Positions 16,520 through 25,924 of a stretch of DNA of 64,000 bases are shown here, in pieces. The translations under genes were made by a program, and so were the position numbers. Source of the stretch: Clostridium jeddahitimonense. Its GTDB lineage: Bacteria > Bacillota > Clostridia > Clostridiales > Clostridiaceae. The DNA lies in NCBI GenBank assembly GCA_000753455.2, contig LM994670.1, positions 156,274-220,273 of the forward strand, in the 5' to 3' direction. A model generated the notes under the pieces. It was not told the DNA's origin, did not search any database, and saw nothing but the letters and a program-made list of their open reading frames with translations. Numbering within the stretch: position 1 is the stretch's first letter; every line of letters begins with the position of its first letter.

Positions 16520-18118
16520 ATGGCAAAATTTATATCTGCGTCTGATAGCGTAAAACTTATTAAGAACGGATCAACTGTTGCTGTAGGAGGATTTATAGGG
16601 GCTGGTCATCCAGAGGAGATATCTACTTATATTGAGAAGAGTTATTTAGAGAATAAATTACCTAGAGATCTAACTTTAGTATATGCAGCAGGTCAAGGTG
16701 ACTCTAAAGATAGAGGACTGAATCACTTTGGACAAGAAGGACTGATAAAGCGCGTAATAGGAGGACATTGGGGATTAGTACCAAAGATACAAAAGTTAGC
16801 GCTAGAAAATAAAATAGAAGCTTACAATTTGCCGCAAGGAGTAATAAGTCATCTTTATAGAGATATTGCAGCAAATAAACCAGGAACAATAACTAAAGTA
16901 GGGTTAAAAACTTTTATTGATCCACGGATAGAGGGTGGAAAATTAAATGAAGTTACTAAAGATGAAATAGTGTCATTAGTAAATATATTAGATCAAGAAT
17001 ATCTACTTTATGAGGCATTTCCTATAGATGTTGTTTTATTGAGAGGAACTTATTCAGATAAAAATGGAAATATATCATTTGAAAAAGAGGTAGCACCTTT
17101 AGATGCAGTAGCTATGGCACAAGCAGCTAGAAATTCAGGGGGAATAGTTATTGTACAAGTTGAGGGTATTGTTAATAATGAAAGCTTATCTGTTAGAAAT
17201 GTTAAGCTTCCTGGAATATTAGTAGACTATGTAGTTGTAGTTAAGGATAAGAAAAATCATATGCAAACATTTACTGAAGATTATAATCCAAGTTTTTCAG
17301 GAAGTGCTAGAGTTTCATTAAGTTCATTAGAGCCTATGAAACTAAATGAAAGAAAAATAATATCTAGAAGAGCTGCATTAGAATTAAAACCGAATTGTAT
17401 AACTAATTTAGGAATTGGAGTGCCAGAAGGAATAGCATCAGTTGGAAATGAAGAGAATATTGGAGAATATATGAAGTTAACAATAGAATCAGGACCAGTT
17501 GGAGGAGTACCAGCAGCAGGATTAAATTTTGGAGCGTCATCAAATCCAGATTCTATTTTGGAACAAAATGTTATGTTTGATTTCTATGATGGTGGAGGAT
17601 TAGATATTGCATTTTTAGGGTTAGCTCAATGCGATAAGAGAGGAAATATTAATGTAAGTAAATTTGGACCTAAGATTGCAGGATGTGGTGGATTTATAAA
17701 TATAACTCAAAATGCTAAAAAGGTTGTATATTGTGGAACATTTACAGCTGGTGGTTTAAAGGTAGAAGTTAGTGATAATAAGCTTAATATTATAAATGAG
17801 GGTAGAAGTAAGAAGTTTATAGACGCTGTTGAGCAAATAACTTTTAGTGGAGAGTATGCAAATCAAATAGGACAAGTTGTCTTATACGTAACTGAAAGAG
17901 CTGTTTTTGAATTAACTTATAATGGAGTCAAGTTGATAGAAATAGCTCCAGGAATAGATATTAAAAAGGATATTTTAGATTTAATGGATTTTGAGCCTAT
18001 TATTGATGAATCATTAAAAGTTATGGATTCAAGGATATTTGGGGAGTCATTAATGGGAATAGCTGATATGTTAAAGGAAAAAGAAGAAATAGAAGAGATA
18101 GAAGAAGTAATAGCTTAA
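16520..18118 (+). CDS. Family I acyl-CoA:acetate/3-ketoacid CoA-transferase
   Basis: 532 residues with fused alpha and beta halves, as in the YdiF/propionate-type enzymes. The N-terminal half has VAVGGFIGAGHPEEI; the C-terminal half carries the catalytic Glu323 in TIESGPVGG. It moves CoA between acyl-CoA (acetyl- or butyryl-CoA) and a free short-chain acid. The ATG at 16520 follows GGAGGGGTG; a GTG at 16505 lies before it. First gene after the sigma-54 promoter, followed at 16 bases by the permease. Confidence 0.92.
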   Translation: MAKFISASDSVKLIKNGSTVAVGGFIGAGHPEEISTYIEKSYLENKLPRDLTLVYAAGQGDSKDRGLNHFGQEGLIKRVIGGHWGLVPKIQKLALENKIEAYNLPQGVISHLYRDIAANKPGTITKVGLKTFIDPRIEGGKLNEVTKDEIVSLVNILDQEYLLYEAFPIDVVLLRGTYSDKNGNISFEKEVAPLDAVAMAQAARNSGGIVIVQVEGIVNNESLSVRNVKLPGILVDYVVVVKDKKNHMQTFTEDYNPSFSGSARVSLSSLEPMKLNERKIISRRAALELKPNCITNLGIGVPEGIASVGNEENIGEYMKLTIESGPVGGVPAAGLNFGASSNPDSILEQNVMFDFYDGGGLDIAFLGLAQCDKRGNINVSKFGPKIAGCGGFINITQNAKKVVYCGTFTAGGLKVEVSDNKLNIINEGRSKKFIDAVEQITFSGEYANQIGQVVLYVTERAVFELTYNGVKLIEIAPGIDIKKDILDLMDFEPIIDESLKVMDSRIFGESLMGIADMLKEKEEIEEIEEVIA

Positions 18119-18134
18119 TTAAGGAGGGAAAGTC

Positions 18135-19532
18135 ATGTTTGGAGTTTTAGGAATTATTATATCTCTAGGCCTTTTAATGTACCTTGCATACAAAGGTATA
18201 AGCGTTATTATACTTACACCGTTATTGGCTTTATTAGCAGTTGTATTAGGAGGAAGTATAAATTTACTTCCTGTCTATACGGGGACATATATGTCAAGCT
18301 TAGCTAATTATGTTGCAACTTATTTTCCAATATTCTTATTAGGAGCTATATTTGGTAAAGTTATGGATAGCTCAGGAGCAGCTCAAACTATAGCTAATGC
18401 AATAGCAAAGAAGCTTGGAAAAGAAAAAGCTATTATAGCAGTTGTTTTATCCTGTGCAATTTTAACTTATGGTGGGGTTTCATTGTTTGTTGTAGCATTT
18501 GCTGTTTATCCAATAGCATTATCATTATTTAGAGAAGCAGGTGTACCAAAAAGATTAATACCTGGATCTATTGCATTAGGAGCATTTACATTTACAATGA
18601 CTGCATTACCTGGTACTCCTCAAGTTCAAAATGCTATACCAATGCCTTTCTTTGGCACAGACGTTTGGGCAGCTCCAATATTAGGAATTGTAGCTTCTCT
18701 TATCATGGGAGTTGGTGGATGTGCATGGTTAATGTATAGGGCTAAGAAAGCGATAGCAGCTAATGAACCATTTACAGATTCTGATGATAAAGTAGCTATG
18801 AAAGATGCTGTATCTGTGCAAGATATTAAAGTAAGTGCAGGTGCATTTGCTATAGCTATAACTCCAATAATTTTAGTATTAGTAGTAAATTTATTATTAT
18901 CAAAATTTGTATTTGTTGAATCATTTATGGATTGGAGTTTTTTAAAAGATTTTAACACTACAATAGGGAGTATAGGTGGAACTTGGTCATTAATAGTATC
19001 ATTATTAATTGCAATATTAACATGCTTATTAGCTAACTATAAGAAATTTGATCATCCAATAAAAGTATTAAATGAAGGTGCAAATGGATCATTATTAGCG
19101 ATATTAAATACGGCTGCAGCAGTTGGATATGGTAACGTTATTAAGTCATTAGCAGCTTTTGGGGTAGTGAAAGATGGGTTGTTAGGAATATCAGATAATC
19201 CATTAATAGCTGAGGGGATTTCAGTAACTGCTCTTGCAGGAGTAACAGGTTCTGCATCAGGAGGTATGAGTATAGCATTGGAAGCATTAGGAGATAACTT
19301 AATTCAATTAGCTAATCAATCAGGTATAGACCCACAAGTATTGCATAGAATTGCAACAGTAGCCTGTGGAGGATTAGATACTTTACCGCATAATGGAGCT
19401 GTAATTACATTGCTAGCTGTATGTGGATTAACACATAAAAAATCATATTTTGACATAATGATGGTAACAGCTATAATACCTGTAATAGCCTTAATAGCAA
19501 CTATAATATTAGGATCAATGGGAATAGTTTAA
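18135..19532 (+). CDS. GntP-family permease
   Basis: 465-residue membrane transporter with about 12 hydrophobic segments; the family signature is seen in AGVTGSASGGMSIALEAL and ACGGLDTLPHNGAVI. GntP members import gluconate and other small hydroxy or keto acids with protons. In Bacillus a GntP-type gene (yxjC) stands next to the scoAB CoA-transferase, a parallel to this arrangement. With its neighbours here, a C4 hydroxy or unsaturated acid is the likely substrate. Ribosome site AAGGAGGG. Confidence 0.9.
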   Translation: MFGVLGIIISLGLLMYLAYKGISVIILTPLLALLAVVLGGSINLLPVYTGTYMSSLANYVATYFPIFLLGAIFGKVMDSSGAAQTIANAIAKKLGKEKAIIAVVLSCAILTYGGVSLFVVAFAVYPIALSLFREAGVPKRLIPGSIALGAFTFTMTALPGTPQVQNAIPMPFFGTDVWAAPILGIVASLIMGVGGCAWLMYRAKKAIAANEPFTDSDDKVAMKDAVSVQDIKVSAGAFAIAITPIILVLVVNLLLSKFVFVESFMDWSFLKDFNTTIGSIGGTWSLIVSLLIAILTCLLANYKKFDHPIKVLNEGANGSLLAILNTAAAVGYGNVIKSLAAFGVVKDGLLGISDNPLIAEGISVTALAGVTGSASGGMSIALEALGDNLIQLANQSGIDPQVLHRIATVACGGLDTLPHNGAVITLLAVCGLTHKKSYFDIMMVTAIIPVIALIATIILGSMGIV

Positions 19533-19594
19533 TGATTAGATTATTAAAATAATATACTTTAGAAATTTTATGTATGGTATAAGGAGGTATTTAG

Positions 19595-20011
19595 GTGAAA
19601 GGTAAGACTATAAATGAAATAAATTTAGGCGATATATCTAGCTATAGTAGAACAGTAAGTGAAGCTGATGTTGTATTATTTGGTGGGGTAAGTGGTGACT
19701 TAAATCCTGCACATTTCAATGAAGAGTATTGTAAAGAGACAATTTTTAAAGGAAGAATTGCACATGGAATGTTGTCTGCAAGTTATATATCAACTGTATT
19801 AGGTATGAAATTACCAGGACCTGGAACGATTTATTTGTCCCAAGAACTTAAATTTACTGCACCAGTTAAATTTGGAGACACAATAACTGCAACGGTAGAA
19901 GTTATAGAAAAATTAGAGGATAGAAATAGAATAGTGTTAGAAACTATTTGTACAAATCAAAATGGACAAGTAGTTGTAAAAGGAAAGGCTACTGTAATGC
20001 CACCTAAATAA
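19595..20011 (+). CDS. (R)-specific enoyl-CoA hydratase, MaoC/PhaJ type
   Basis: 138-residue single hot-dog domain. The hydratase-2 signature is present: SGDLNPAHFNEEYC with the catalytic Asp and His five residues apart, then GRIAHGML. It interconverts (R)-3-hydroxyacyl-CoA and trans-2-enoyl-CoA, as PhaJ does (134 residues). It starts with GTG behind a strong AAGGAGGT. It follows the permease by about 62 bases and probably belongs to the sigma-54 operon. The (R)-stereochemistry distinguishes it from crt, 300 bases downstream, which acts on the (S)-form. Confidence 0.88.
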   Translation: MKGKTINEINLGDISSYSRTVSEADVVLFGGVSGDLNPAHFNEEYCKETIFKGRIAHGMLSASYISTVLGMKLPGPGTIYLSQELKFTAPVKFGDTITATVEVIEKLEDRNRIVLETICTNQNGQVVVKGKATVMPPK

Positions 20012-20024
20012 ATATAAGGAAATG

Positions 20025-20051
20025 TAGAGGAGCTATAAATAAACTCCTCTA
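20025..20051 (+). terminator. Weak terminator after the hydratase
   Basis: TAGAGGAG and CTCCTCTA form an 8-bp stem with an 11-base loop. The following run is A-rich rather than a clean T-tract, so termination may be partial and read-through into crt is conceivable. Confidence 0.4.
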
Positions 20052-20138
20052 TAAATAAAAAAATGTGGTATTTAATAGGATGAAAGCTATTATCATAAGC
20101 AAACATATGTAAAATATTAACTAAAATGTAAAAAGTTA

Positions 20139-20167
20139 TTGAAAAACTCTTTTCAAAGTAATATAAT
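20139..20167 (+). promoter_or_regulatory. Promoter of the crt-bcd-etf-hbd operon
   Basis: TTGAAA at 20139-20144, 17-base spacer, TATAAT at 20162-20167. The predicted leader is about 140 bases and contains the Rex operator. A second, weaker -10 (TATACT, 20268-20273) lies just after that operator. Confidence 0.7.
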
Positions 20168-20237
20168 AATCACATAAGTTAAATTATTCCAAATGCTATA
20201 CTGAAGACGACAAAAAAGTATATTTTTTTAACAAATA

Positions 20238-20255
20238 TTGTTAGAAAATTAACAA
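20238..20255 (+). promoter_or_regulatory. Rex operator
   Basis: TTGTTAGAAAATTAACAA is an 18-base near-perfect match to the known Rex palindrome TTGTTAA-4-TTAACAA. It lies about 62 bases before the crt start and could block a promoter or elongation. Confidence 0.88.
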
Positions 20256-20316
20256 TAAAATGTGTCTTATACTTTTTTTGATGATGAATTTTGTATAAAA
20301 GAGAGGAATGTTGAGA

Positions 20317-21111
20317 ATGCAAGTTGATGTAGAATTAAAAAATGTCATTTTAGAAACTGAAGGTAATTTAGCAACTATTACTATTAATAGACCTAAAGCT
20401 TTAAATGCCCTAAATTCAGACACTTTGAGAGAGTTAGACATAGTAATAGATAGTATTGAAAATAATAGTGAGATCTATTGCGTAATAGTAACAGGAGCTG
20501 GGCAAAAGGCTTTTGTGGCTGGAGCTGATATTGCAGAAATGAAAGATTTAAATTCAACAGAAGCTGAAGAGTTTGGATTACTTGGTAATAAAGTATTTAG
20601 AAGATTAGAGACCTTAGACAAGCCTGTAATTGCAGCTATACCTGGATTTGCCCTAGGGGGAGGTTGTGAACTTGCTATGGCTTGCGATATAAGAATAGCA
20701 TCAGAAAAAGCTAGATTTGCACAACCAGAAGCTGGCCTTGGGATAACACCAGGATTTGGAGGAACTCAAAGACTTCCGAGATTAGTAGGATCAGGAAAAG
20801 CTAAGGAGCTTATATATACTTGCGCAATGGTAAATGCTGAAGAAGCTTTAAGAATTGGATTAGTTAATAAAGTGGTACCTGTAGAAAGTTTAATGGATGA
20901 AGCTAGGAAAATGGCAAGTTCAATAATTGCAAACGCACCAATAGCAGTTAAGTTATGTAAGGATGCAATAAACAGAGGAACCCAAGTAGATATGGATTTA
21001 GCTATTAAGGTTGAAGCTGAAGATTTTGGTAAATGTTTTGATTCAGAAGATCAATTAGAAGGTATGACAGCGTTTTTAGAAAAAAGATCTAAGAACTTCC
21101 AAAATAGATAA
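20317..21111 (+). CDS. crt: Crotonase (3-hydroxybutyryl-CoA dehydratase)
   Basis: 264 residues of the enoyl-CoA hydratase superfamily. The two catalytic Glu residues are Glu118 in GGGCELAM and Glu138 in QPEAGLGI, spaced by 20 as in rat hydratase. AGADIAEM and PGFGGTQRL are further signatures. It dehydrates (S)-3-hydroxybutyryl-CoA to crotonyl-CoA. ATG 20317 is preferred: the GAGAGG site ends only one base before an upstream ATG at 20308. First gene of the butyryl-CoA operon. Confidence 0.95.
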   Translation: MQVDVELKNVILETEGNLATITINRPKALNALNSDTLRELDIVIDSIENNSEIYCVIVTGAGQKAFVAGADIAEMKDLNSTEAEEFGLLGNKVFRRLETLDKPVIAAIPGFALGGGCELAMACDIRIASEKARFAQPEAGLGITPGFGGTQRLPRLVGSGKAKELIYTCAMVNAEEALRIGLVNKVVPVESLMDEARKMASSIIANAPIAVKLCKDAINRGTQVDMDLAIKVEAEDFGKCFDSEDQLEGMTAFLEKRSKNFQNR

Positions 21112-21146
21112 TTAAAAATAGATATAAGAATCAGGAGGTAACAAAT

Positions 21147-22286
21147 ATGGAATTTGGATTAACTACGGAACAACGATTAATAAAGCAAATGGTTAAAAGT
21201 TTTGCTTTAAATGAAGTAAAACCTATAGCAGCTGAAGTTGATGAAACTGAAAGGTTCCCAATGGAAAATGTTAAGAAAATGGGAGAGCTTGGAATGATGG
21301 GGATTCCATTTGATAAGAAATATGGTGGAGCTGGTGGAGATGTATTATCTTACATCTTAACAGTAGAAGAATTATCTAAGGTTTGTGCTACTACTGGAGT
21401 TATTGTTTCTGCACATACTTCATTAGGTGCCGGAGCTATAAATGACTTTGGCACAGAGGAACAAAAACAAAAATATTTAGTTCCACTTGCTAAAGGTGAA
21501 AAAATAGGAGCTTTTGGTTTAACTGAACCAGGTGCTGGAACAGATGCTGCAGGACAACAAACAGTAGCAGTATTAGATGGAGATCATTATGTTTTAAATG
21601 GTTCGAAGATATTTATAACTAATGGCGGAGTTGCAGATACATTCGTGATTTTTGCAATGACAGATAAGAAACAAGGAACTAGAGGTATATCAGCATTTAT
21701 AGTTGAAAAAGACTTCCCAGGATTCTCTATTGGAAAAGTAGAAGATAAGCTAGGAATAAGAGGATCTTCAACTACTGAACTTATATTTGAAAACTGTATA
21801 GTCCCAAAAGAAAATTTAATTGGTAAAGAAGGAAAAGGCTTCGGTATGGCTATGAAGACTCTTGACGGAGGAAGAATAGGTATAGCAGCACAAGCTTTAG
21901 GAATAGCTGAAGGAGCTTATGAAGAAGCTATTAAATACATGAAAGAAAGAAAACAATTTGGTAGAAATTTAGGAGCATTCCAAGGATTACAATGGATGAT
22001 TGCAGAAATGGACACTAAGATTGAAGCTGCAAGACATCTTGTATATAAAGCTGCATGGCTTAAACAAAATAAATTACCTTACTCAGTAGAAGCTGCAAGA
22101 GCTAAGTTGTTTGCTGCTGAAGTTGCTATGGAAGTAACAACTAAGGCTATACAAATCCACGGTGGATATGGATACACTAAGGATTATCCAGTAGAAAGAA
22201 TGATGAGAGATGCTAAAATAACTGAGATTTATGAAGGAACTTCAGAAGTTCAAAAGATGGTTATTTCAGGCGCAGCATTAAGATAG
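21147..22286 (+). CDS. bcd: Butyryl-CoA dehydrogenase
   Basis: 379-residue acyl-CoA dehydrogenase, with the catalytic Glu363 in IYEGTSEVQ, FAD-site GLTEPGAGTDA and IFITNGG. Together with EtfAB it reduces crotonyl-CoA to butyryl-CoA; in clostridia this is coupled by electron bifurcation to reduction of ferredoxin by NADH. Strong GGAGGT site. It is 35 bases after crt and 13 before etfB. Confidence 0.96.
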   Translation: MEFGLTTEQRLIKQMVKSFALNEVKPIAAEVDETERFPMENVKKMGELGMMGIPFDKKYGGAGGDVLSYILTVEELSKVCATTGVIVSAHTSLGAGAINDFGTEEQKQKYLVPLAKGEKIGAFGLTEPGAGTDAAGQQTVAVLDGDHYVLNGSKIFITNGGVADTFVIFAMTDKKQGTRGISAFIVEKDFPGFSIGKVEDKLGIRGSSTTELIFENCIVPKENLIGKEGKGFGMAMKTLDGGRIGIAAQALGIAEGAYEEAIKYMKERKQFGRNLGAFQGLQWMIAEMDTKIEAARHLVYKAAWLKQNKLPYSVEAARAKLFAAEVAMEVTTKAIQIHGGYGYTKDYPVERMMRDAKITEIYEGTSEVQKMVISGAALR

Positions 22287-22299
22287 GGAGGTATTTTAT

Positions 22300-23079
22300 A
22301 TGAATATAGTAGTTTGTTTAAAACAAGTACCAGATACAACAGTAGTAAAAATAGATCCAGTTAAGGGAACTTTAATAAGAGAAGGTGTACCTTCAATAAT
22401 AAATCCAGAGGATAAGCATGCTTTAGAAGCTGCATTACAAATAAAAGAAAAAAATGGCGCTCATATTACAGTAATAAGTATGGGACCTCCACAAGCTAAG
22501 GAAGCTTTAAGAGAAGCATTATGCATGGGTGCTGATGAAGCAATACTTTTAACAGATAGAGCTTTTGGTGGAGCAGATACACTTGCAACATCTAAGACTT
22601 TGGCAGCAGCTATTAAAACTTTAGACTATGACATAATATTTGGGGGAAGACAAGCTATCGATGGAGATACAGCTCAAGTTGGTCCAGAAATAGCAGAGCA
22701 TTTAGAAATTCCTCAAGTAACTTATGTACAAGACGTTGAGTTTGATGGAAATGACTTAATAGTAAATAGAGCTTTAGAAGATGGATATGAATTAATAAAA
22801 GTTCAAACACCATGTCTTTTAACAGCTATTGAAGAGTTAAATCATCCAAGATACATGAATGCTAGATTGATATTTGATACAGCAAATAAAGAAGTAAAGG
22901 TAATGACATCAGCTGACTTAGATGTAGAAGCTAATGAAATAGGATTGAATGGATCACCTACAAAGGTTAAGAAGTCAATGACTAAGGAAGCAAAAGGTGC
23001 AGGAGAAATAGTTAAAGATTCAGTACCAGAAGCAGTATCATATGTTTTAAGTAAATTAAAAGAGAAACATTACATCTAA
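22300..23079 (+). CDS. etfB: Electron-transfer flavoprotein subunit beta
   Basis: 259 residues beginning MNIVVCLKQVPDTT, with GRQAIDGDTAQVGPEIAE, typical of EtfB from bifurcating Bcd-Etf complexes. It binds the bifurcating FAD jointly with EtfA and accepts hydride from NADH. Genes bcd-etfB-etfA are contiguous, as expected for a stable complex. Confidence 0.96.
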   Translation: MNIVVCLKQVPDTTVVKIDPVKGTLIREGVPSIINPEDKHALEAALQIKEKNGAHITVISMGPPQAKEALREALCMGADEAILLTDRAFGGADTLATSKTLAAAIKTLDYDIIFGGRQAIDGDTAQVGPEIAEHLEIPQVTYVQDVEFDGNDLIVNRALEDGYELIKVQTPCLLTAIEELNHPRYMNARLIFDTANKEVKVMTSADLDVEANEIGLNGSPTKVKKSMTKEAKGAGEIVKDSVPEAVSYVLSKLKEKHYI

Positions 23080-23098
23080 GAGAATGGAGGGATTTATG

Positions 23099-24130
23099 AT
23101 GAATATAGCAGATTATCAAGGAGTTTGGGTATTCGCTGAGCAAAGACATGGTGAATTACAAAAAGTATCTTTAGAGATATTAGGTGAAAGTAGGAGATTA
23201 GCTAACGAATTGGGAGTTAAGTTAACAGCTGTATTATTAGGAAATAATATTGGACATTTGGCTAATAGATTAGGAGAGTATGGTGCTGATGAAGTATTGG
23301 TAGCTGATCATACTGAGTTAGAAAATTATACTACTGATGGATATACAAAGGTTCTTTGTGACTTAGTTAATGATAAAAAACCAGGAATATTCTTTATAGG
23401 AGCAACATTTATAGGAAGAGATTTAGGGCCAAGAGTTGCTGCAAGATTAAGAACTGGGTTAACTGCAGATTGTACATCTTTAGCTGTTGAAGTTGAAAAT
23501 GGAGCATTATTAGCAACAAGACCTGCTTTTGGTGGAAATATAATGGCTACAATAGCTTGTCCTGACCACAGACCGCAAATGGCTACAGTAAGACCAGGAG
23601 TATTTTCTAGATTAACTGAAAAGAACTATGATTTTACAGTGGAAAATGTAGAAGTTAAACTAGAAACTTCAGATATAAGAACTACAATTTTAGAAATAGT
23701 AAAAGCTAATAAAGAAGTTGTAGATATAAGTGAAGCTAAAGTAATAGTATCAGGTGGTAGAGGAGTAGGCTCAAAAGAAAACTTCTCATTGCTTCAAGAA
23801 TTAGCACATGCTTTTGGTGGAGTAGTAGGAGGATCAAGAGGAGCTGTAGATAAGGGATGGATAGAAAGAGATTATCAAGTTGGTCAAACTGGTAAAACTG
23901 TAAGACCAAGCATATATATAGCTTGCGGTATTTCAGGGGCTATTCAACACGTTGCTGGTATGCAAGAATCAGATATGATTGTTGCTATAAATAAAGATGA
24001 AGCAGCTCCAATAATGAAGGTTGCAGACTATGCAATAGTTGGAGATTTAAATAAAGTAATACCAGAAATGATAAGCGAATTAAAATCAATGGAATCTAAA
24101 GACTCAGAAATAGCAGTAGAGTTAGTATAG
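23099..24130 (+). CDS. etfA: Electron-transfer flavoprotein subunit alpha
   Basis: About 344 residues. The N terminus MNIADYQGVWVFAEQ closely parallels clostridial EtfA; the C-terminal FAD domain has SGGRGVGSKENF, VGQTGKTVRP and CGISGAIQH. It binds the FAD that passes electrons to Bcd. ATG 23099 is chosen on GGAGGG spacing and homology; ATGs at 23084 and 23096 are in frame but less likely. Confidence 0.95.
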   Translation: MNIADYQGVWVFAEQRHGELQKVSLEILGESRRLANELGVKLTAVLLGNNIGHLANRLGEYGADEVLVADHTELENYTTDGYTKVLCDLVNDKKPGIFFIGATFIGRDLGPRVAARLRTGLTADCTSLAVEVENGALLATRPAFGGNIMATIACPDHRPQMATVRPGVFSRLTEKNYDFTVENVEVKLETSDIRTTILEIVKANKEVVDISEAKVIVSGGRGVGSKENFSLLQELAHAFGGVVGGSRGAVDKGWIERDYQVGQTGKTVRPSIYIACGISGAIQHVAGMQESDMIVAINKDEAAPIMKVADYAIVGDLNKVIPEMISELKSMESKDSEIAVELV

Positions 24131-24160
24131 TTAATTTGAAGAATGAGAGGGGTATTGGTT

Positions 24161-25009
24161 ATGAAAAAGATTTTTGTTTTAGGTGCTGGAACTATGGGTG
24201 CTGGAATAGTTCAGGCTTTTGCCCAAAAGGGATATGAAGTTATAGTTAGAGATATAAAAGATGAATTTGTTGAAAGAGGAATTGCTGGAATTAATAAGGG
24301 GTTATCTAAGCAAGTAGCTAAAGGCAAAATGACTGAAGAAGTTAAGGAAGAAATACTTTTAAGAATTTCTGGAACTACTGATATGAATTTAGCTGCTGAT
24401 TGTGATTTAGTTGTGGAAGCAGCTATTGAAAATATGAAAATTAAAAAAGAAATATTCGCAGAATTAGATAAGATATGTAAACCTGAAGCTATATTAGCTT
24501 CAAATACTTCTTCTTTATCTATAACAGAAGTAGCTTCAGCTACATCAAGACCAGATAAAGTTATTGGTATGCATTTCTTTAACCCAGCTCCAGTAATGAA
24601 GTTAGTTGAAATTATAAGAGGAATGGCTACATCTCAAGAAACATTTGATGCAGTAAAAGAAGCATCTTTAGCAATAGGAAAAGAACCAGTAGAAGTAAAG
24701 GAAGCTCCAGGATTTGTAGTTAACAGAATACTTATTCCTATGATAAATGAAGCTTCATTTATACTTCAAGAGGGGATTGCATCTGTAGAAGACATAGATA
24801 CAGCTATGAAATATGGTGCAAATCATCCTATGGGGCCTTTAGCTTTAGGTGATTTAGTAGGATTAGATGTTTGTTTAGCTATTATGGATGTTTTATATAA
24901 TGAAACAGGAGATACTAAATATAGAGCTAGTAGCGTATTAAGAAAATATGTTAGAGCTGGATGGTTAGGAAGAAAGACAGGAAAAGGATTCTACGATTAT
25001 AGTAAGTAA
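24161..25009 (+). CDS. hbd: 3-hydroxybutyryl-CoA dehydrogenase
   Basis: 282 residues, the standard length. N-terminal NAD(P)-binding motif GAGTMGAG (residues 9-16 region), substrate-site SNTSSLS, catalytic His in [15 protein letters not shown] and the C-terminal NHPMGPL region. It reduces acetoacetyl-CoA to (S)-3-hydroxybutyryl-CoA, or the reverse during growth on hydroxybutyrate. ATG 24161 has GAGAGGGGT upstream; an ATG at 24143 lies in front of that site. Last gene of the operon. No thiolase gene is in the window. Confidence 0.96.
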   Translation: MKKIFVLGAGTMGAGIVQAFAQKGYEVIVRDIKDEFVERGIAGINKGLSKQVAKGKMTEEVKEEILLRISGTTDMNLAADCDLVVEAAIENMKIKKEIFAELDKICKPEAILASNTSSLSITEVASATSRPDKVIGMHFFNPAPVMKLVEIIRGMATSQETFDAVKEASLAIGKEPVEVKEAPGFVVNRILIPMINEASFILQEGIASVEDIDTAMKYGANHPMGPLALGDLVGLDVCLAIMDVLYNETGDTKYRASSVLRKYVRAGWLGRKTGKGFYDYSK

Positions 25010-25032
25010 TACCTAGCGCTAAATTACAATTA

Positions 25033-25080
25033 GGATATAGGAGTATTTTTTAAATAAAAGTACTTCTATATCCTTTTTTA
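25033..25080 (+). terminator. Terminator of the butyryl-CoA operon
   Basis: 13-bp stem with one G-T pair (25033-25045 with 25061-25073), followed by TTTTTT. Confidence 0.88.
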
Positions 25081-25176
25081 GTGTAAAATAGTTTCGGAAT
25101 AATAAAGGAAGCGTGTTTAGTATTTGGAGTTAGAATGCTAATATAAAAATGGATTATTAGTAATGGAGGATGAAAA

Positions 25177-25602
25177 ATGTTAGTAGATTTAGTTATGAAA
25201 TATTATGATAAAGAATATGATTTAAACTGTGCAGAATGCATGCTTGTAGCAGCAAATGAGGAGTATGATTTAAATATTTCTAAACAAACTTTAATGACAA
25301 TGGCTTCTTTTGGTGGAGGAATGGCCGTAGGAAGTATTTGTGGAGCTATAACAGGTGGTGCGGCAGTAATCGGATTAATGTTCACTACGGAAAGAGGACA
25401 TAAAAGCCCACAAGTTAAAGAGATGACATCAAGATTTATAAATGAATACAATAGGAGAATGGGAACTTTGGAGTGTATTCCTTTAAAAGAGAAATATTAT
25501 GAGCAGGAAGCTCCAAGATGTACAATTATGATGAAAACAGCTGCAGAAGTGCTACAAGATTTAGTAGAGGAATATAAAAAATTATACATAATAAATAGAT
25601 AA
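25177..25602 (+). CDS. C_GCAxxG_C_C family protein
   Basis: 141 residues with conserved cysteines spread as in this poorly characterised, probably redox-active family: NCAEC near residue 20, GSICGAITGG near 52, LECIPLKE near 95 and PRCT near 110. The Gly-rich middle helix (GGGMAVGSICGAITGGAAVIG) may be buried or membrane-associating. Function unknown. It sits alone behind a terminator, with ribosome site GGAGGA. Confidence 0.8.
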   Translation: MLVDLVMKYYDKEYDLNCAECMLVAANEEYDLNISKQTLMTMASFGGGMAVGSICGAITGGAAVIGLMFTTERGHKSPQVKEMTSRFINEYNRRMGTLECIPLKEKYYEQEAPRCTIMMKTAAEVLQDLVEEYKKLYIINR

Positions 25603-25654
25603 ATGTTAGATTAGCTAACGACAATATTATGTTTATTTTAGCTTAGAGAAAAAT

Positions 25655-25695
25655 GCCTTCGGTAAATTAGTGTACCGAAGGCAGTTATTTTTCTT
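25655..25695 (+). terminator. Terminator in the 25603-25924 gap
   Basis: GCCTTCGGTA-8-TACCGAAGGC followed by a T-rich run. The rest of the 322-base gap is A/T-rich; apart from a small TTCAC-TTT-GTGAA hairpin near 25844 I see nothing else in it. Confidence 0.88.
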
Positions 25696-25924
25696 TCTAA
25701 TAAATTATTAAAAATATTGAAAAAATAAATTATTTAATATAGCATATAAATAAAAGAAAATATTAACTAATAATCTTTTTCCTTGGAATATAAATTAAAG
25801 AATAAAGAGAAGATAATATAAGTAGAGACGTTAGGAGAAATATTCACTTTGTGAAGAAAAATATATTTTCAACAGATAAATATAACTTTTTAGAAATTAA
25901 ATTTAAATTAAATGAGGTGTAGTA

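Noticed and set aside
20139..20316. A missed small gene in the crt leader
   Set aside because: No frame with a ribosome site; the region is explained by promoter and Rex operator.
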